Part shown: piece after piece, positions 1 to 6,843 of the stretch
Layout of the letters: every line of letters starts with the position of its first letter
Numbering within the stretch: position 1 is the stretch's first letter
DNA from: Moraxella caviae
GTDB taxonomy: Bacteria > Pseudomonadota > Gammaproteobacteria > Pseudomonadales > Moraxellaceae
DNA: 18,013 nt
Reading direction: 5' to 3'
Assembly: GCF_002014985.1 (NCBI RefSeq)
Contig: NZ_MUXU01000040.1
Span: forward strand, 1-18,013
Notes under the pieces: generated by a model
What the model saw: the letters and a program-made list of their open reading frames with translations, nothing else
The model's database searches: none
What the model was told of the DNA's origin: nothing
Translations under genes and position numbers: made by a program

Positions 1-35
1 AATCTAGTACAGCCCCAAACCATTTTTATTAAAAG

Positions 36-434
36 CTACTTTATATAAGACAACGCCCACGCATTGATAAATTGCATCAGCACATAACCGCCAATCACGA
101 GCACGGGCATGATGGGTTTTAGCAGCATAAAAATCAGCGCAAAGCCAATCAGCGCAATCGCCCACTTCGCCATCTGCCCAAGGTAAACGTTTAGCATGAT
201 GGCTTGGCGAGCGCGCGCGCCCGTCTGACGATACGCAATGAGCGCAAACACCAAATGCGCCACAAAACTTAGCACCACGCCAGCCGCCAAGCTGTACGTC
301 CCCACAAAACCACGCGCGCCCAAAGCCAGCTCACACACTGCCGCTATGGCAATCAAAGCCATCGCCACCCAAATTTGGCGGCGTTGGCGCGCTAAAATCT
401 GCGCTTTTTGGGTACGCTCAGCAGGTTTACTCAT
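36..434 (-). CDS. atpI: ATP synthase subunit I (AtpI family)
   Basis: A small integral membrane protein of 132 aa. It has a short basic N-terminus (KPAERTQKAQILARQRR) and then four hydrophobic stretches, which is the layout and size of the AtpI / ATP synthase I family. In that family the protein is the non-essential first product of the F1Fo ATP synthase operon and helps assemble the c-ring. The operon should continue with atpB beyond the left edge of the window; only 35 bp follow the TAG stop. I chose the ATG at 434; a TTG three codons upstream (443) is also open. Neither start has a good Shine-Dalgarno, and the predicted transcript start lies only about 19 nt from the ATG. The family call rests on overall pattern, because AtpI proteins have few fixed motifs. 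Confidence 0.8.
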   Translation of the reverse strand: MSKPAERTQKAQILARQRRQIWVAMALIAIAAVCELALGARGFVGTYSLAAGVVLSFVAHLVFALIAYRQTGARARQAIMLNVYLGQMAKWAIALIGFALIFMLLKPIMPVLVIGGYVLMQFINAWALSYIK

Positions 435-459
435 AAATTGCAACTAGAAAAATTGCCTT

Positions 460-488
460 ATTATAGAAACGTTTTTAACGGCTGGCAA
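460..488 (-). promoter_or_regulatory. sigma70 promoter of atpI / atp operon
   Basis: Read on the minus strand, TTGCCA (488-483, five of six to the -35 consensus) is followed after exactly 17 bp by a perfect TATAAT (465-460). The predicted start is near 453, which leaves a leader of about 19 nt before the atpI ATG. This is one of the strongest promoter matches in the window and fits a highly expressed ATP synthase operon. Confidence 0.75.
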
Positions 489-518
489 GCAAAAAAGCAG
501 TTTATCATCATAAAAATT

Positions 519-545
519 ATCATCATTTTTTAAATGAATGATGAT
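519..545 (-). terminator. possible weak terminator after znuA
   Basis: An inverted repeat of 9 bp (ATCATCATT at 519-527, AATGATGAT at 537-545, 9-nt loop) lies 47 bp past the znuA stop. On the minus strand it is followed by AATTTTT. The stem is AT-rich, so termination strength is doubtful; the structure itself is clear. Confidence 0.35.
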
Positions 546-591
546 TTGCTTAAAATCTCAGCGCAACAAGGCTTCACGCTTGATTTTACCA

Positions 592-1485
592 TCAATCCAG
601 CAACTTACCAGACGCACACGCTCGCAAATCTGACACCAAAGCCTGCCACGTGGCGATAAACTCATCGCCATCGCTCATGTCTTCTTGACGCACCACGACG
701 TTTAGCTTGCCAAGTTTGCTGCGAATGCCGTTTGATACTTTGCCTTGCGCTGCCAGACACATGACCGACTGGGGGCGGTTATCACCCAAAAATTTCAGCT
801 GGCTTGCCTTGGGTGCAAGGTGATGGTCAGGCGTTAAAGCACCTTGAAATTTAAGCCCCGCGGCACGCTCCAAATACTGATAAGCGTCATGATACGCCCA
901 ATACGGCAAGATTTTGGTGCGGTTCACACTGGCGACCGCCCTATCCATGCGCCGCTCAAATTCTGCCGCATTTTTGGCGTATTGCACCGCATTTTGTGGG
1001 TTGGCGTAGCTGTGAATGACCGCCAGCGCACGCACGATTGCCTTGGCGTTTTCAGGCTCAAGCCAAAGGTGCGTATCTAAGCTGTCCGCCTGCGCACGCC
1101 CATCAACGTACCGCAGCGGCAAACGCTCAAATGCGTCAAACTCCAAAAGTGCAATCGCATTGGGCGCACTGCTTAGCGCATTCACCAAATTTTGTTCCAA
1201 AGACGCACCAAACCACACCACAAAATCACTGTCTTGCACCTGTTTGACGCCGCTTGGGCTAAGCTCGCCATGATGCCCCACGTCGCCTGTGCCTAATAAA
1301 ACTTCAGCGTCCGCCACGCCTTTAGTAACCGCATTAGACAGCAATGCCAGCGGATAATTACTCACACTCACCGTGCCAGCATGAGCCAAATGCAGCGTGC
1401 TGCCCAGCGCAGCAGCCAAGAGCGCAGATAAAATTTTAAAGACAAATTTATTTTTAACAAAACCAATGAGCGATGAGATTTTCAT
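592..1485 (-). CDS. znuA: Periplasmic zinc-binding protein ZnuA
   Basis: Substrate-binding protein (cluster A-I, SBP_bac_9 family) of the ZnuABC high-affinity zinc importer, 297 aa. Residues 1-36 look like a signal peptide ending LAHA, so the mature protein should be periplasmic. Likely metal ligands are His71/His72 (motif HHGELSPS), His139 (DTHLWLEP) and His199 (YWAYHDAY), with Asp269 near the C-terminus in the place of the fourth ligand. Other family marks are FVVWFGASLE and HHLAPKASQL. The long His/Asp-rich mobile loop of E. coli ZnuA is absent; only HLWLEPENAK follows His139. The gene is divergent from zur-znuCB across a region with Zur-box-like sequence, so zinc-repressed expression is expected. 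Cys243 and Cys289 could form a disulfide. Confidence 0.9.
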   Translation of the reverse strand: MKISSLIGFVKNKFVFKILSALLAAALGSTLHLAHAGTVSVSNYPLALLSNAVTKGVADAEVLLGTGDVGHHGELSPSGVKQVQDSDFVVWFGASLEQNLVNALSSAPNAIALLEFDAFERLPLRYVDGRAQADSLDTHLWLEPENAKAIVRALAVIHSYANPQNAVQYAKNAAEFERRMDRAVASVNRTKILPYWAYHDAYQYLERAAGLKFQGALTPDHHLAPKASQLKFLGDNRPQSVMCLAAQGKVSNGIRSKLGKLNVVVRQEDMSDGDEFIATWQALVSDLRACASGKLLD

Positions 1486-1541
1486 GATGATTGCTTGCGT
1501 TTAAAAATTGAAAATTAAAAATTAAATTGATGAATTGGCGT

Positions 1542-1570
1542 ATGATACCACATTTTTTGATTTGTTATAA
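1542..1570 (-). promoter_or_regulatory. znuA promoter (extended -10)
   Basis: On the minus strand, TGG followed by TATCAT (1547-1542) makes an extended -10 element. The matching -35 position (1570-1565, TTATAA) is poor and lies inside the first Zur-box-like sequence, so bound Zur would block polymerase. The predicted start is near 1535, about 50 nt from the znuA ATG. Confidence 0.45.
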
Positions 1571-1583
1571 TATTCTATTAAAA
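1561..1583. promoter_or_regulatory. Zur-box-like operator 1
   Basis: The core TTGTTATAATATTCTATT contains GTTATAATAT, which agrees with the left half and centre of the zinc uptake regulator box known from E. coli znu control regions. The right half is degenerate. It overlaps the -35 region of the znuA promoter. A Zur gene adjoins this region, which supports the call. Confidence 0.55.
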
Positions 1584-1617
1584 GAAATTACCCTTGAAAT
1601 TTACTTACAATGAACGC

Positions 1618-1640
1618 AAATGTTATATTATTTTTAAATG
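1618..1640. promoter_or_regulatory. Zur-box-like operator 2
   Basis: AAATGTTATATTAT matches the left half and centre of the Zur box pattern AAATGTTATAnTATAACATTT; the right side (TTTTTAAAT) keeps only part of the palindrome. It sits immediately upstream of the extended -10 of the zur promoter, so it could mediate autoregulation of zur-znuCB. Confidence 0.5.
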
Positions 1641-1642
1641 TA

Positions 1643-1651
1643 TGATATACT
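1643..1651 (+). promoter_or_regulatory. zur-znuCB promoter (extended -10)
   Basis: TGATATACT reads as an extended -10 (TGn plus TATACT, five of six). There is no good -35 at 17 bp, as is common for extended -10 promoters. The predicted start is A1658, giving a leader of about 120 nt ahead of zur that contains a small ORF with its own Shine-Dalgarno. Confidence 0.45.
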
Positions 1652-1677
1652 ATCACGATTATCAAGGGCGCGGCTAA

Positions 1678-1749
1678 ATGGCGACGTTGGCAAATGTTCA
1701 TCAAAAACAAACCGCCACCAGCCACGCCGCATTGCCCCAGCACCCATAA
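1678..1749 (+). CDS. Possible 23-aa leader peptide upstream of zur
   Basis: A 23-codon ORF starting MATLANVHQKQT and ending in TAA. Its ATG has a fair Shine-Dalgarno (AAGGG at 1664-1668, 9-nt spacing), and it falls wholly inside the predicted zur leader mRNA, 31 nt before the zur ATG. It encodes three histidines (positions 8, 16 and 22). I know no family for it. It may be chance, or it may be an upstream ORF that affects translation of zur. Confidence 0.3.
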   Translation: MATLANVHQKQTATSHAALPQHP

Positions 1750-1780
1750 AGCAGTCTAATTCCAGCAGAGATTTGGCACA

Positions 1781-2329
1781 ATGAGTACAACCACTCGCAA
1801 AACCCACCCGCACTTTTGCGACCATGCACACCACAATCACCACCACAACGTCTACAGCCACGACGCAGCCACTCGCCTACAAGAAGCCAAGCTGCTGTGT
1901 GGCAAGCGTGGCGTACGTTTTACGCCGTTGCGTGAAGATGTGTATTCGCTGATTTTAGAAGCGGATAAGCCTGTGGGTGCGTACGATTTAATCAGTGCGC
2001 TGCAAGACAAACGCAGACAAAATGGCGATCATAAAAACATCGCACCGCCAACCGTGTATCGCTCACTTGGGTTTTTGCTTGAAGAAGGCTTGATTCATCA
2101 GCTGAGCGCCATCAATGCCTACATTCCGTGCTGCCACCCACGCGCCGCACACACGGCAGCGTTTTTAATTTGTAAAAACTGCCACAGCGTAGAAGAATGC
2201 AGTAATTTGCCCGTAGAAGGCGTGCTGGATTTTGCCGCCAATGACGCAAAATTTGCCGTCCAAGAATCCGTGATTGAGCTTTTGGGACTGTGCCGCCAAT
2301 GCCAAGCCGCAAACACCCAAACGCCATGA
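1781..2329 (+). CDS. zur: Zinc uptake regulator Zur (Fur family)
   Basis: Fur-family metalloregulator of 182 aa. With zinc bound, Zur represses zinc uptake genes. The winged helix includes PPTVYRSLGFLLEEGLIH (residues 89-106), the typical Zur recognition-helix region. The structural zinc site is visible as CKNC (131-134) and CRQC (171-174). CCHPRAAHTAAFLI (117-130) and HSVEEC match the regulatory-site region. Unusual is the N-terminus: residues 9-27 hold nine histidines and one cysteine before the conserved AKLLCGKRGVRFTPLR. The ATG is the only plausible start, with a weak AGAG upstream. The TGA overlaps the znuC ATG (ATGA), so zur, znuC and znuB form one translationally coupled operon. Confidence 0.92.
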   Translation: MSTTTRKTHPHFCDHAHHNHHHNVYSHDAATRLQEAKLLCGKRGVRFTPLREDVYSLILEADKPVGAYDLISALQDKRRQNGDHKNIAPPTVYRSLGFLLEEGLIHQLSAINAYIPCCHPRAAHTAAFLICKNCHSVEECSNLPVEGVLDFAANDAKFAVQESVIELLGLCRQCQAANTQTP

Positions 2330-3060
2330 ACACACCGCTTTTAAGCCTTGAAAACATCAGCTACCGCATTGGTGATGCCACACTCATCAGCGATGTGTCG
2401 TTGCACTTACAGCCTGATGAAATGGTGAGTCTTATTGGCCCAAATGGCGCGGGCAAATCCACCTTGGTTAAGCTGATTTTAGGGCTCATCAAGCCTACTT
2501 CTGGCAAAATCATCTCGCACGCCAAATCAGTCAGCTATGTGCCGCAGCGCTTTAGTGTGCCTGCGATTTTACCGCTTAGGGTGGTAGATTTGCTCGCCCA
2601 AGCCGCACCAAACCGCCTAAAGGATGCTGAGCGTGAATTTATCTTTGATAAACTAGGCATTCACCAGCTAAAATCCAAGCAAATCACGCACTTATCTGGC
2701 GGTGAATTACAACGCACACTATTGGCGCGCGCACTTTTAGATCGTCCTGATTTGCTGATTTTAGACGAACCCATGCAAGGGCTTGACCCAGAAACAGAAA
2801 GCTGGCTGTATCATTTTATTGACGAATTGCCAGAATTTTTACGCTGCGCCATGCTTGTGGTGTCGCACGATTTACACTGGGTCATGCGTGGCTCAAAACG
2901 GGTGATTTGCCTAAATAAGCACATCTGCTGTCAAGGCGCACCCAGCCAAATCGCCCTAGCACCTGAATTTACGCAGCTGTTTGGGCATTATCAACCTTAT
3001 ATTCACCATCACGACCACTGCCATCATGGCGATCATTGCCATCATAAGAGCGACTCATGA
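2326..3060 (+). CDS. znuC: Zinc ABC transporter ATP-binding protein ZnuC
   Basis: ATPase of the ZnuABC zinc importer, 244 aa, cytoplasmic face of the inner membrane. Visible motifs: Walker A GPNGAGKST (38-46), Q-loop YVPQ (71-74), signature LSGGE (123-127), Walker B LLILDEP (143-149), D-loop QGLDPE, and H-loop His191 in VVSHDLHW. HICCQGAPSQIALAPEFTQLFG (199-220) is characteristic of ZnuC rather than manganese or iron homologues. The protein ends in a His/Asp/Cys-rich tail (HHHDHCHHGDHCHH, 227-240), a plausible metal-binding extension. The start is the ATG overlapping the zur stop; an open frame further upstream inside zur is not used. The stop overlaps the znuB ATG in the same ATGA manner. 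Confidence 0.93.
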   Translation: MNTPLLSLENISYRIGDATLISDVSLHLQPDEMVSLIGPNGAGKSTLVKLILGLIKPTSGKIISHAKSVSYVPQRFSVPAILPLRVVDLLAQAAPNRLKDAEREFIFDKLGIHQLKSKQITHLSGGELQRTLLARALLDRPDLLILDEPMQGLDPETESWLYHFIDELPEFLRCAMLVVSHDLHWVMRGSKRVICLNKHICCQGAPSQIALAPEFTQLFGHYQPYIHHHDHCHHGDHCHHKSDS

Positions 3061-3854
3061 CCGACTGGCTTCCCATCATTGCCCCTGCGTGGATTGCAGG
3101 CTCATTGCTTGCGCTATTGTCCGCACCGCTTGGCTGTCTGGTGCTGTGGCGACGCATGGCGTTTTTTGCTGATACGCTGGCGCACGGTACACTGCTTGGT
3201 GTGGCGATTGCCGCTGCGCTCAGCCTGCCTGCCGATATGGGCGTGGGCGTGGTTAGTGCTTTGGTGGTGCTAATTTTGATGGCGCTAAAAGACAGCCGCC
3301 TGCCCAATGACGCAACGCTTGCGGTGATGACGGCTGTGCTGCTATGCCTTGGACTTTTAACGCTCACCCAGCTGACTCAGCAGCAGGCAAACGTGCTTGG
3401 CTATCTGTTTGGCTCATTGCTGGATTTGGATTGGGCGGATTTGCCAAGACTTGCGGTGTTGATTGCGCTGGGTTTGGCGTTTTTGGCGTGGATTTGGCGT
3501 GCGCAAGTGCAGCTTGCCACCTTTGAAGCGCTCGCCATCATCGCAGGCGTTAAACCAAGACAGCAGCAGCTATTTTTCATGGGGCTTTTGGCAGGATTTT
3601 GCGCCGTTGCCTTACAAGCGGTGGGCAGCCTGCTCATCAGCGGTCTTTTGATTTTGCCCGCGCTGACGGCACGGCTGTTTTCGCACTCACCCACGCGCAT
3701 GGTAATTTTTGCCATGATTTTGGCGCAATGTGGCGTAACGCTTGGCGTATGGGGCAGCGTGTGGCTGGATATTCAAACAGGGCTTGCCATCGTGCTGACT
3801 TTAGCGTGCGGATTTTTCATCACGTTTGGCGTACAAAAACTGCGCCGTGCGTGA
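3057..3854 (+). CDS. znuB: Zinc ABC transporter permease ZnuB
   Basis: Membrane permease of the ABC-3 family, 265 aa, with about seven or eight hydrophobic segments. It should form the homodimeric channel that takes zinc from ZnuA and couples to ZnuC. The early motif APLGCLVLWRRMAFFADTLAHG and the late motif GSLLISGLLILPALTARL are the conserved family stretches. LGYLFGSLLDLDWADL matches the loop seen in ZnuB/ZurM proteins. The start is fixed by the 4-bp overlap with znuC; no separate Shine-Dalgarno is present, so expression should depend on coupling. No clear terminator follows, so read-through into the phosphoesterase gene 83 bp downstream is possible. Confidence 0.93.
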   Translation: MTDWLPIIAPAWIAGSLLALLSAPLGCLVLWRRMAFFADTLAHGTLLGVAIAAALSLPADMGVGVVSALVVLILMALKDSRLPNDATLAVMTAVLLCLGLLTLTQLTQQQANVLGYLFGSLLDLDWADLPRLAVLIALGLAFLAWIWRAQVQLATFEALAIIAGVKPRQQQLFFMGLLAGFCAVALQAVGSLLISGLLILPALTARLFSHSPTRMVIFAMILAQCGVTLGVWGSVWLDIQTGLAIVLTLACGFFITFGVQKLRRA

Positions 3855-3937
3855 TGATTTTAAACCTTTGCCGTCAAACTTACGCTCATTTGAACTTGCG
3901 CCCACTCAAACCTGCGCCCATTTTTACATAAAAACTT

Positions 3938-4807
3938 ATGAACGCTGATTTTTTCCCGCACATTCTAAACAGCACGCAAACGCACTTCACCATCGCCCAA
4001 ATCAGCGATTTACACTTACATGACGCACCAAATTCCATCGCTTATGAACGGTTTTTACAGCTGCTTTCTGCCGCCAAACAAGCCAAGCCTGACTTACTGC
4101 TGCTCACAGGCGATTTGGCAAATGACGGCAACCAAGCCGCTTATGATTGGCTGTTTGCCGAACTTGTAAAATCGCAGCTGCCTTTTGTGTGCTTGGCGGG
4201 CAATCACGATGTTACCATTGAGAAAAATGCCCATTTGCCCTTTGATGAGCGCACATTTTTGCCGTGTGCTGCCGATGCACGCTTGGCAAGCCAGCATAAA
4301 ATCCGCCTGCAATTTCACCCAGAAAATCCTAAAAACACCGAAAATCCCACGCACGCTTGGCAACTGCTGCTGCTCAATTCCGCCTTGCCTGCGCGCGCTG
4401 ATGGCGCATTATCCAAGCAAACGCTGGCTTGGCTTGATGAGACGCTCGCCCAAGACAGCACGCCTGCCTGCATTGCTCTGCACCACCACCCTTTGCCTGT
4501 GCGCTCGGCTTGGATTGATGCGCACCGCCTAAAAAATGCCGATGACTTTTGGCAAATTATCCGCCACCACACGCACGCACGCCTTGTGCTGTGCGGTCAT
4601 GTTCATCAGGCGCAAACGCTGATTGCACCAAGCACGCACGCCTGCACGCTTCTTACTTGCCCAGCTGCTTCTCGTCAATTTTTACCAAAAGCGCACGATT
4701 TTGCACTAGATACCGCTCCGATTGGACTAAGAATCATTCGGCTGACTGCGCGCGATTTCACCAGTGAAATTTGGCGTGTGGCTGATGGCGTGATTAGCGT
4801 AGAATAA
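3938..4807 (+). CDS. cpdA: CpdA-type metallophosphoesterase (putative 3',5'-cAMP phosphodiesterase)
   Basis: Calcineurin-like phosphoesterase of 289 aa. The binuclear metal site is complete: DLH (Asp24, His26), GD (Asp59 in LLLLTGDLANDG), GNHD (88-91), a His in LHHHP (181-185) and GHVH (220-223). The order and spacing fit class III cyclic-nucleotide phosphodiesterases such as CpdA, which hydrolyse cAMP in the cytoplasm. No signal peptide or membrane segment is seen. The ATG lacks a recognisable Shine-Dalgarno. It lies 83 bp after znuB on the same strand, so partial co-transcription with the zinc genes is possible. Substrate is inferred from family; other members of this fold act on different phosphodiesters, so the symbol is less certain than the fold. 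Confidence 0.75.
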   Translation: MNADFFPHILNSTQTHFTIAQISDLHLHDAPNSIAYERFLQLLSAAKQAKPDLLLLTGDLANDGNQAAYDWLFAELVKSQLPFVCLAGNHDVTIEKNAHLPFDERTFLPCAADARLASQHKIRLQFHPENPKNTENPTHAWQLLLLNSALPARADGALSKQTLAWLDETLAQDSTPACIALHHHPLPVRSAWIDAHRLKNADDFWQIIRHHTHARLVLCGHVHQAQTLIAPSTHACTLLTCPAASRQFLPKAHDFALDTAPIGLRIIRLTARDFTSEIWRVADGVISVE

Positions 4808-4808
4808 G

Positions 4809-4843
4809 CGTAAATTGAGCAAAAACCGCTCTTTTGATTTACG
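4809..4843 (+). terminator. probable terminator after cpdA
   Basis: Just past the cpdA stop, GAGC (4817-4820) pairs with GCTC (4828-4831), followed by TTTTG. An outer pair CGTAAAT (4809-4815) / ATTTACG (4837-4843) can enclose it. The short inner stem with a T-run, or the outer helix, could end transcription; the two compete for the T-run. Confidence 0.4.
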
Positions 4844-5148
4844 GCAATCGTTGTTATTCACAAAATTTTCAAATCCGACAAACAAAATTCAGCAAGTAAA
4901 ATTCATCAACGCACAATTTACAAAATCTAAACACAGCACATACACAAGCACCGATGGATTGACTTGCATTTGTGGGCGCATTTTGGCAAACTAGGCGCTT
5001 TGCATAAAATTGCGATTTTAATTTCAATTTGACTTGAAAATCAACTTGAAAAAATCAAATTCGCCATCATTTATGCTCACGTTTGTTTTAAAAATACATT
5101 TTGAATACAAATTTGCCAATCAAACTCGAATCCATTTTGGGTGATTTT

Positions 5149-5178
5149 TTGGACAATTTTGGATAAATGTCAAATAAT
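5149..5178 (+). promoter_or_regulatory. candidate dksA promoter
   Basis: TTGGAC (5149-5154) and AATAAT (5173-5178, five of six) are separated by 18 bp. The -35 is poor, so this is only a candidate. It would give a leader of about 115 nt that includes the hairpin at 5246-5276. Confidence 0.3.
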
Positions 5179-5245
5179 TTTAAAACAACACAAAAGCTGT
5201 ACCGATTTTTAAATTTACTTTTGTGAGACTCGCACTCGCCCATGC

Positions 5246-5276
5246 TTCGGCAAGCAGGCATTTGCGCCTTGCCGAA
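5246..5276 (+). promoter_or_regulatory. stem-loop in dksA leader
   Basis: TTCGGCAAG (5246-5254) and CTTGCCGAA (5268-5276) are perfect 9-bp complements with a 13-nt loop. The base of the stem ends 7 nt before the dksA Shine-Dalgarno (AAGGA, 5284-5288). There is no T-run after it, so it is not an ordinary terminator. It is more likely a leader structure affecting translation or mRNA stability. Confidence 0.55.
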
Positions 5277-5298
5277 TTGACACAAGGATAACCAACGC

Positions 5299-5718
5299 AT
5301 GAGCACGACCACCACTTTCGCTCCCTACCAACCTGCCAAAAACGAAGAATATATGTCAGACAACCAGCTGGCGCATTTTCGTCAGTTGCTGCTCAACTGG
5401 AAAGCCGAGCTTTTGGCAGAAGCTGAGCGCACCAAGGACTACATCAACGAAGAAACAGGCGCAATGGCAGACATCAACGACCGCGCCACCCAAGAAGAAG
5501 AATTTGCGCTGGCACTGCGCACCAGAGACCGTGAGCGCAAGCTGATTCGCAAAATTGACAAATCCATCGCTGAGATTGACACTGGCGACTACGGCTACTG
5601 CGAAACTTGCGGCACCGAAATCGGACTGCGCCGCCTAGAAGCACGCCCAACCGCCACGCAGTGCATTGACTGCAAAACACTCTCAGAAATCAAAGAAAAG
5701 CAAACGCTGGGGCAATAA
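5299..5718 (+). CDS. dksA: RNA polymerase-binding transcription factor DksA
   Basis: DksA binds the RNA polymerase secondary channel and, with ppGpp, represses rRNA/tRNA promoters and activates biosynthetic ones. The protein is 139 aa, slightly shorter than the 151 aa of E. coli because the N-terminus is shorter. Conserved PYQ...EEYM (9-19) precedes the coiled coil. The coiled-coil tip carries DINDRA (58-63), with both aspartates and the alanine of the DxxDxA motif, followed by TQEEEFALALRTRDRERKLI. The C-terminal zinc finger has Cys101, Cys104, Cys122 and Cys125, then TLSEIKEKQ. The start has AAGGA nine to ten nt upstream. gluQRS begins 4 nt after the stop, the dksA-gluQRS pairing common in gammaproteobacteria. 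Confidence 0.95.
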   Translation: MSTTTTFAPYQPAKNEEYMSDNQLAHFRQLLLNWKAELLAEAERTKDYINEETGAMADINDRATQEEEFALALRTRDRERKLIRKIDKSIAEIDTGDYGYCETCGTEIGLRRLEARPTATQCIDCKTLSEIKEKQTLGQ

Positions 5719-5722
5719 TTTC

Positions 5723-6700
5723 ATGGCGCGCGCTGTACCCATCGGACGGTTTGCGCCATCGCCCACAGGCAGGCTGCACTTAGGCTCGCTCACCACTGCG
5801 GTAGCGAGCTTTTGTCATATCAAAAGCCTTGGCGGACAGTGGCTTTTGCGTATTGAAGACGTGGATTTTGAACGCTGTAAAAACGAATACAGCGAAAGTA
5901 TGCTGCACGATTTGACAAAACTTGGACTGCACTGGGACGGTGATGTGGTGTATCAATCGGCACGCCAAGCGATTTATGATGAGTTTTTGACAGGTGTGCT
6001 GCATCCCATCAGCTATGTATGCCGCTGCTCACGCAAAACGCTTGCCGACTTTGCCAAAACGCACCCAAAAAGCGTGCGCACCGCCACGCTGGACACCGCC
6101 TTATCTGCGCTGAGCGATACACCAAATCTGAACGCGCCTTTGATTTATCCGCGCCTGTGCTTGCCCAAAAACGACAAAACTTACCGCCCAAACACCCAAG
6201 ACAAACTGCGCCTTGTGCTTGATGACGTGCTGGGCGGTTTTTATGATGGCTTGCAAGGCATGATTTGGGACAATCCTACCAAAAGTCTTGGCGATGTGGT
6301 GGTAAAACGCCAAAATGGCGCAATCAATTACATCTTGGCGTGCGCCATTGATGACGGACTGCAAGGCGTAACGCACGTCATGCGTGGGCTGGATATTTTG
6401 CCAATGACGGTGGCGCAATTTCGCCTGCAAGAAAGCTGCCGCCTGCCTACGCCTGACGCGTATTTTCATCTGCCGCTGATTCACAATCCAGACGGACAAA
6501 AACTCTCCAAGCAAAATCTTGCCCTGCCGATTGACAGCACTCGCCCAAGCGTGCTGCTGCTAGAAGCCCTAAAACGCCTAGGGCAGCCCACCGATGACGC
6601 CATGCAGCACAGCTCGCCTGAAGAGATTTTGGCTTTTGCCATCAAGCACTGGACGCACGCTCCGCTGATGAGACGGCAAAGCCTTGGCGTGGCGCAATAA
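5723..6700 (+). CDS. gluQRS: Glutamyl-Q tRNA(Asp) synthetase
   Basis: Truncated glutamyl-tRNA synthetase paralogue of 325 aa. It activates glutamate and attaches it to the queuosine at position 34 of tRNA(Asp). The Rossmann-type catalytic core is present without an anticodon-binding domain. Motifs: APSPTGRLHLGS (11-22, HIGH-like), RIEDVD (43-48), a zinc site from Cys100, Cys102, Tyr142 and Cys146, and KLSKQ (250-254, KMSKS-like). The start is the ATG at 5723 with GGGG 10 nt upstream; the frame is open further upstream inside dksA, but family proteins begin near this point, just before GRFAPSPTG. It is transcribed with dksA. A role for this tRNA modification next to a stringent-response regulator is known as a recurring neighbourhood only. 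Confidence 0.93.
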   Translation: MARAVPIGRFAPSPTGRLHLGSLTTAVASFCHIKSLGGQWLLRIEDVDFERCKNEYSESMLHDLTKLGLHWDGDVVYQSARQAIYDEFLTGVLHPISYVCRCSRKTLADFAKTHPKSVRTATLDTALSALSDTPNLNAPLIYPRLCLPKNDKTYRPNTQDKLRLVLDDVLGGFYDGLQGMIWDNPTKSLGDVVVKRQNGAINYILACAIDDGLQGVTHVMRGLDILPMTVAQFRLQESCRLPTPDAYFHLPLIHNPDGQKLSKQNLALPIDSTRPSVLLLEALKRLGQPTDDAMQHSSPEEILAFAIKHWTHAPLMRRQSLGVAQ

Positions 6701-6752
6701 AGTGCAGTCAGTGTGGATTTGGCGAAAATCTAAAAAATTAGACAGATTTATA

Positions 6753-6776
6753 GGTTGAGTCAAGCGAAAACCCAAC
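6753..6776. repeat. intergenic repeat, copy 1
   Basis: GGTTGAGTCAAGCGAAAACC followed by CAAC. It closely resembles, in the opposite orientation, the sequence at 12752-12777 (one gap and a few substitutions). A related 25-bp hairpin is at 12702-12726, and the terminator at 6844-6874 uses the same GTTGGG/CCCAAC arms. This suggests a dispersed intergenic repeat family. Confidence 0.55.
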
Positions 6777-6843
6777 ATTTAAAATCAAGGTTTATCGCTT
6801 GAAACAAACTACGCTTTGCCCACCCAATCGCACACCAAATAAA

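Larger units (their letters stand above)
4844..5298. other. AT-rich gene-free stretch upstream of dksA
   Basis: No ORF here has a ribosome-binding site and convincing coding character; an ORF on the minus strand (5088-5315) runs into dksA and looks like a shadow. The stretch is markedly AT-rich. It holds a short tandem repeat (ACTTGAAAATCA at 5032-5043, then ACTTGAAAAAATCA at 5044-5057), a weak candidate promoter, and a hairpin next to the dksA ribosome-binding site. The length (about 490 bp with the flanks) leaves room for a small RNA, but I see no specific evidence of one. Confidence 0.5.

Noticed and set aside
1..35. Start of atpB at the left edge
   Set aside because: A minus-strand ATG occurs in the first bases, but the few codons available give no AtpB signature, so no partial gene is called.
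3599..3931. 110-codon frame overlapping the end of znuB
   Set aside because: It lies in another frame of znuB and runs into the gap, with no ribosome-binding site and no recognisable domain.
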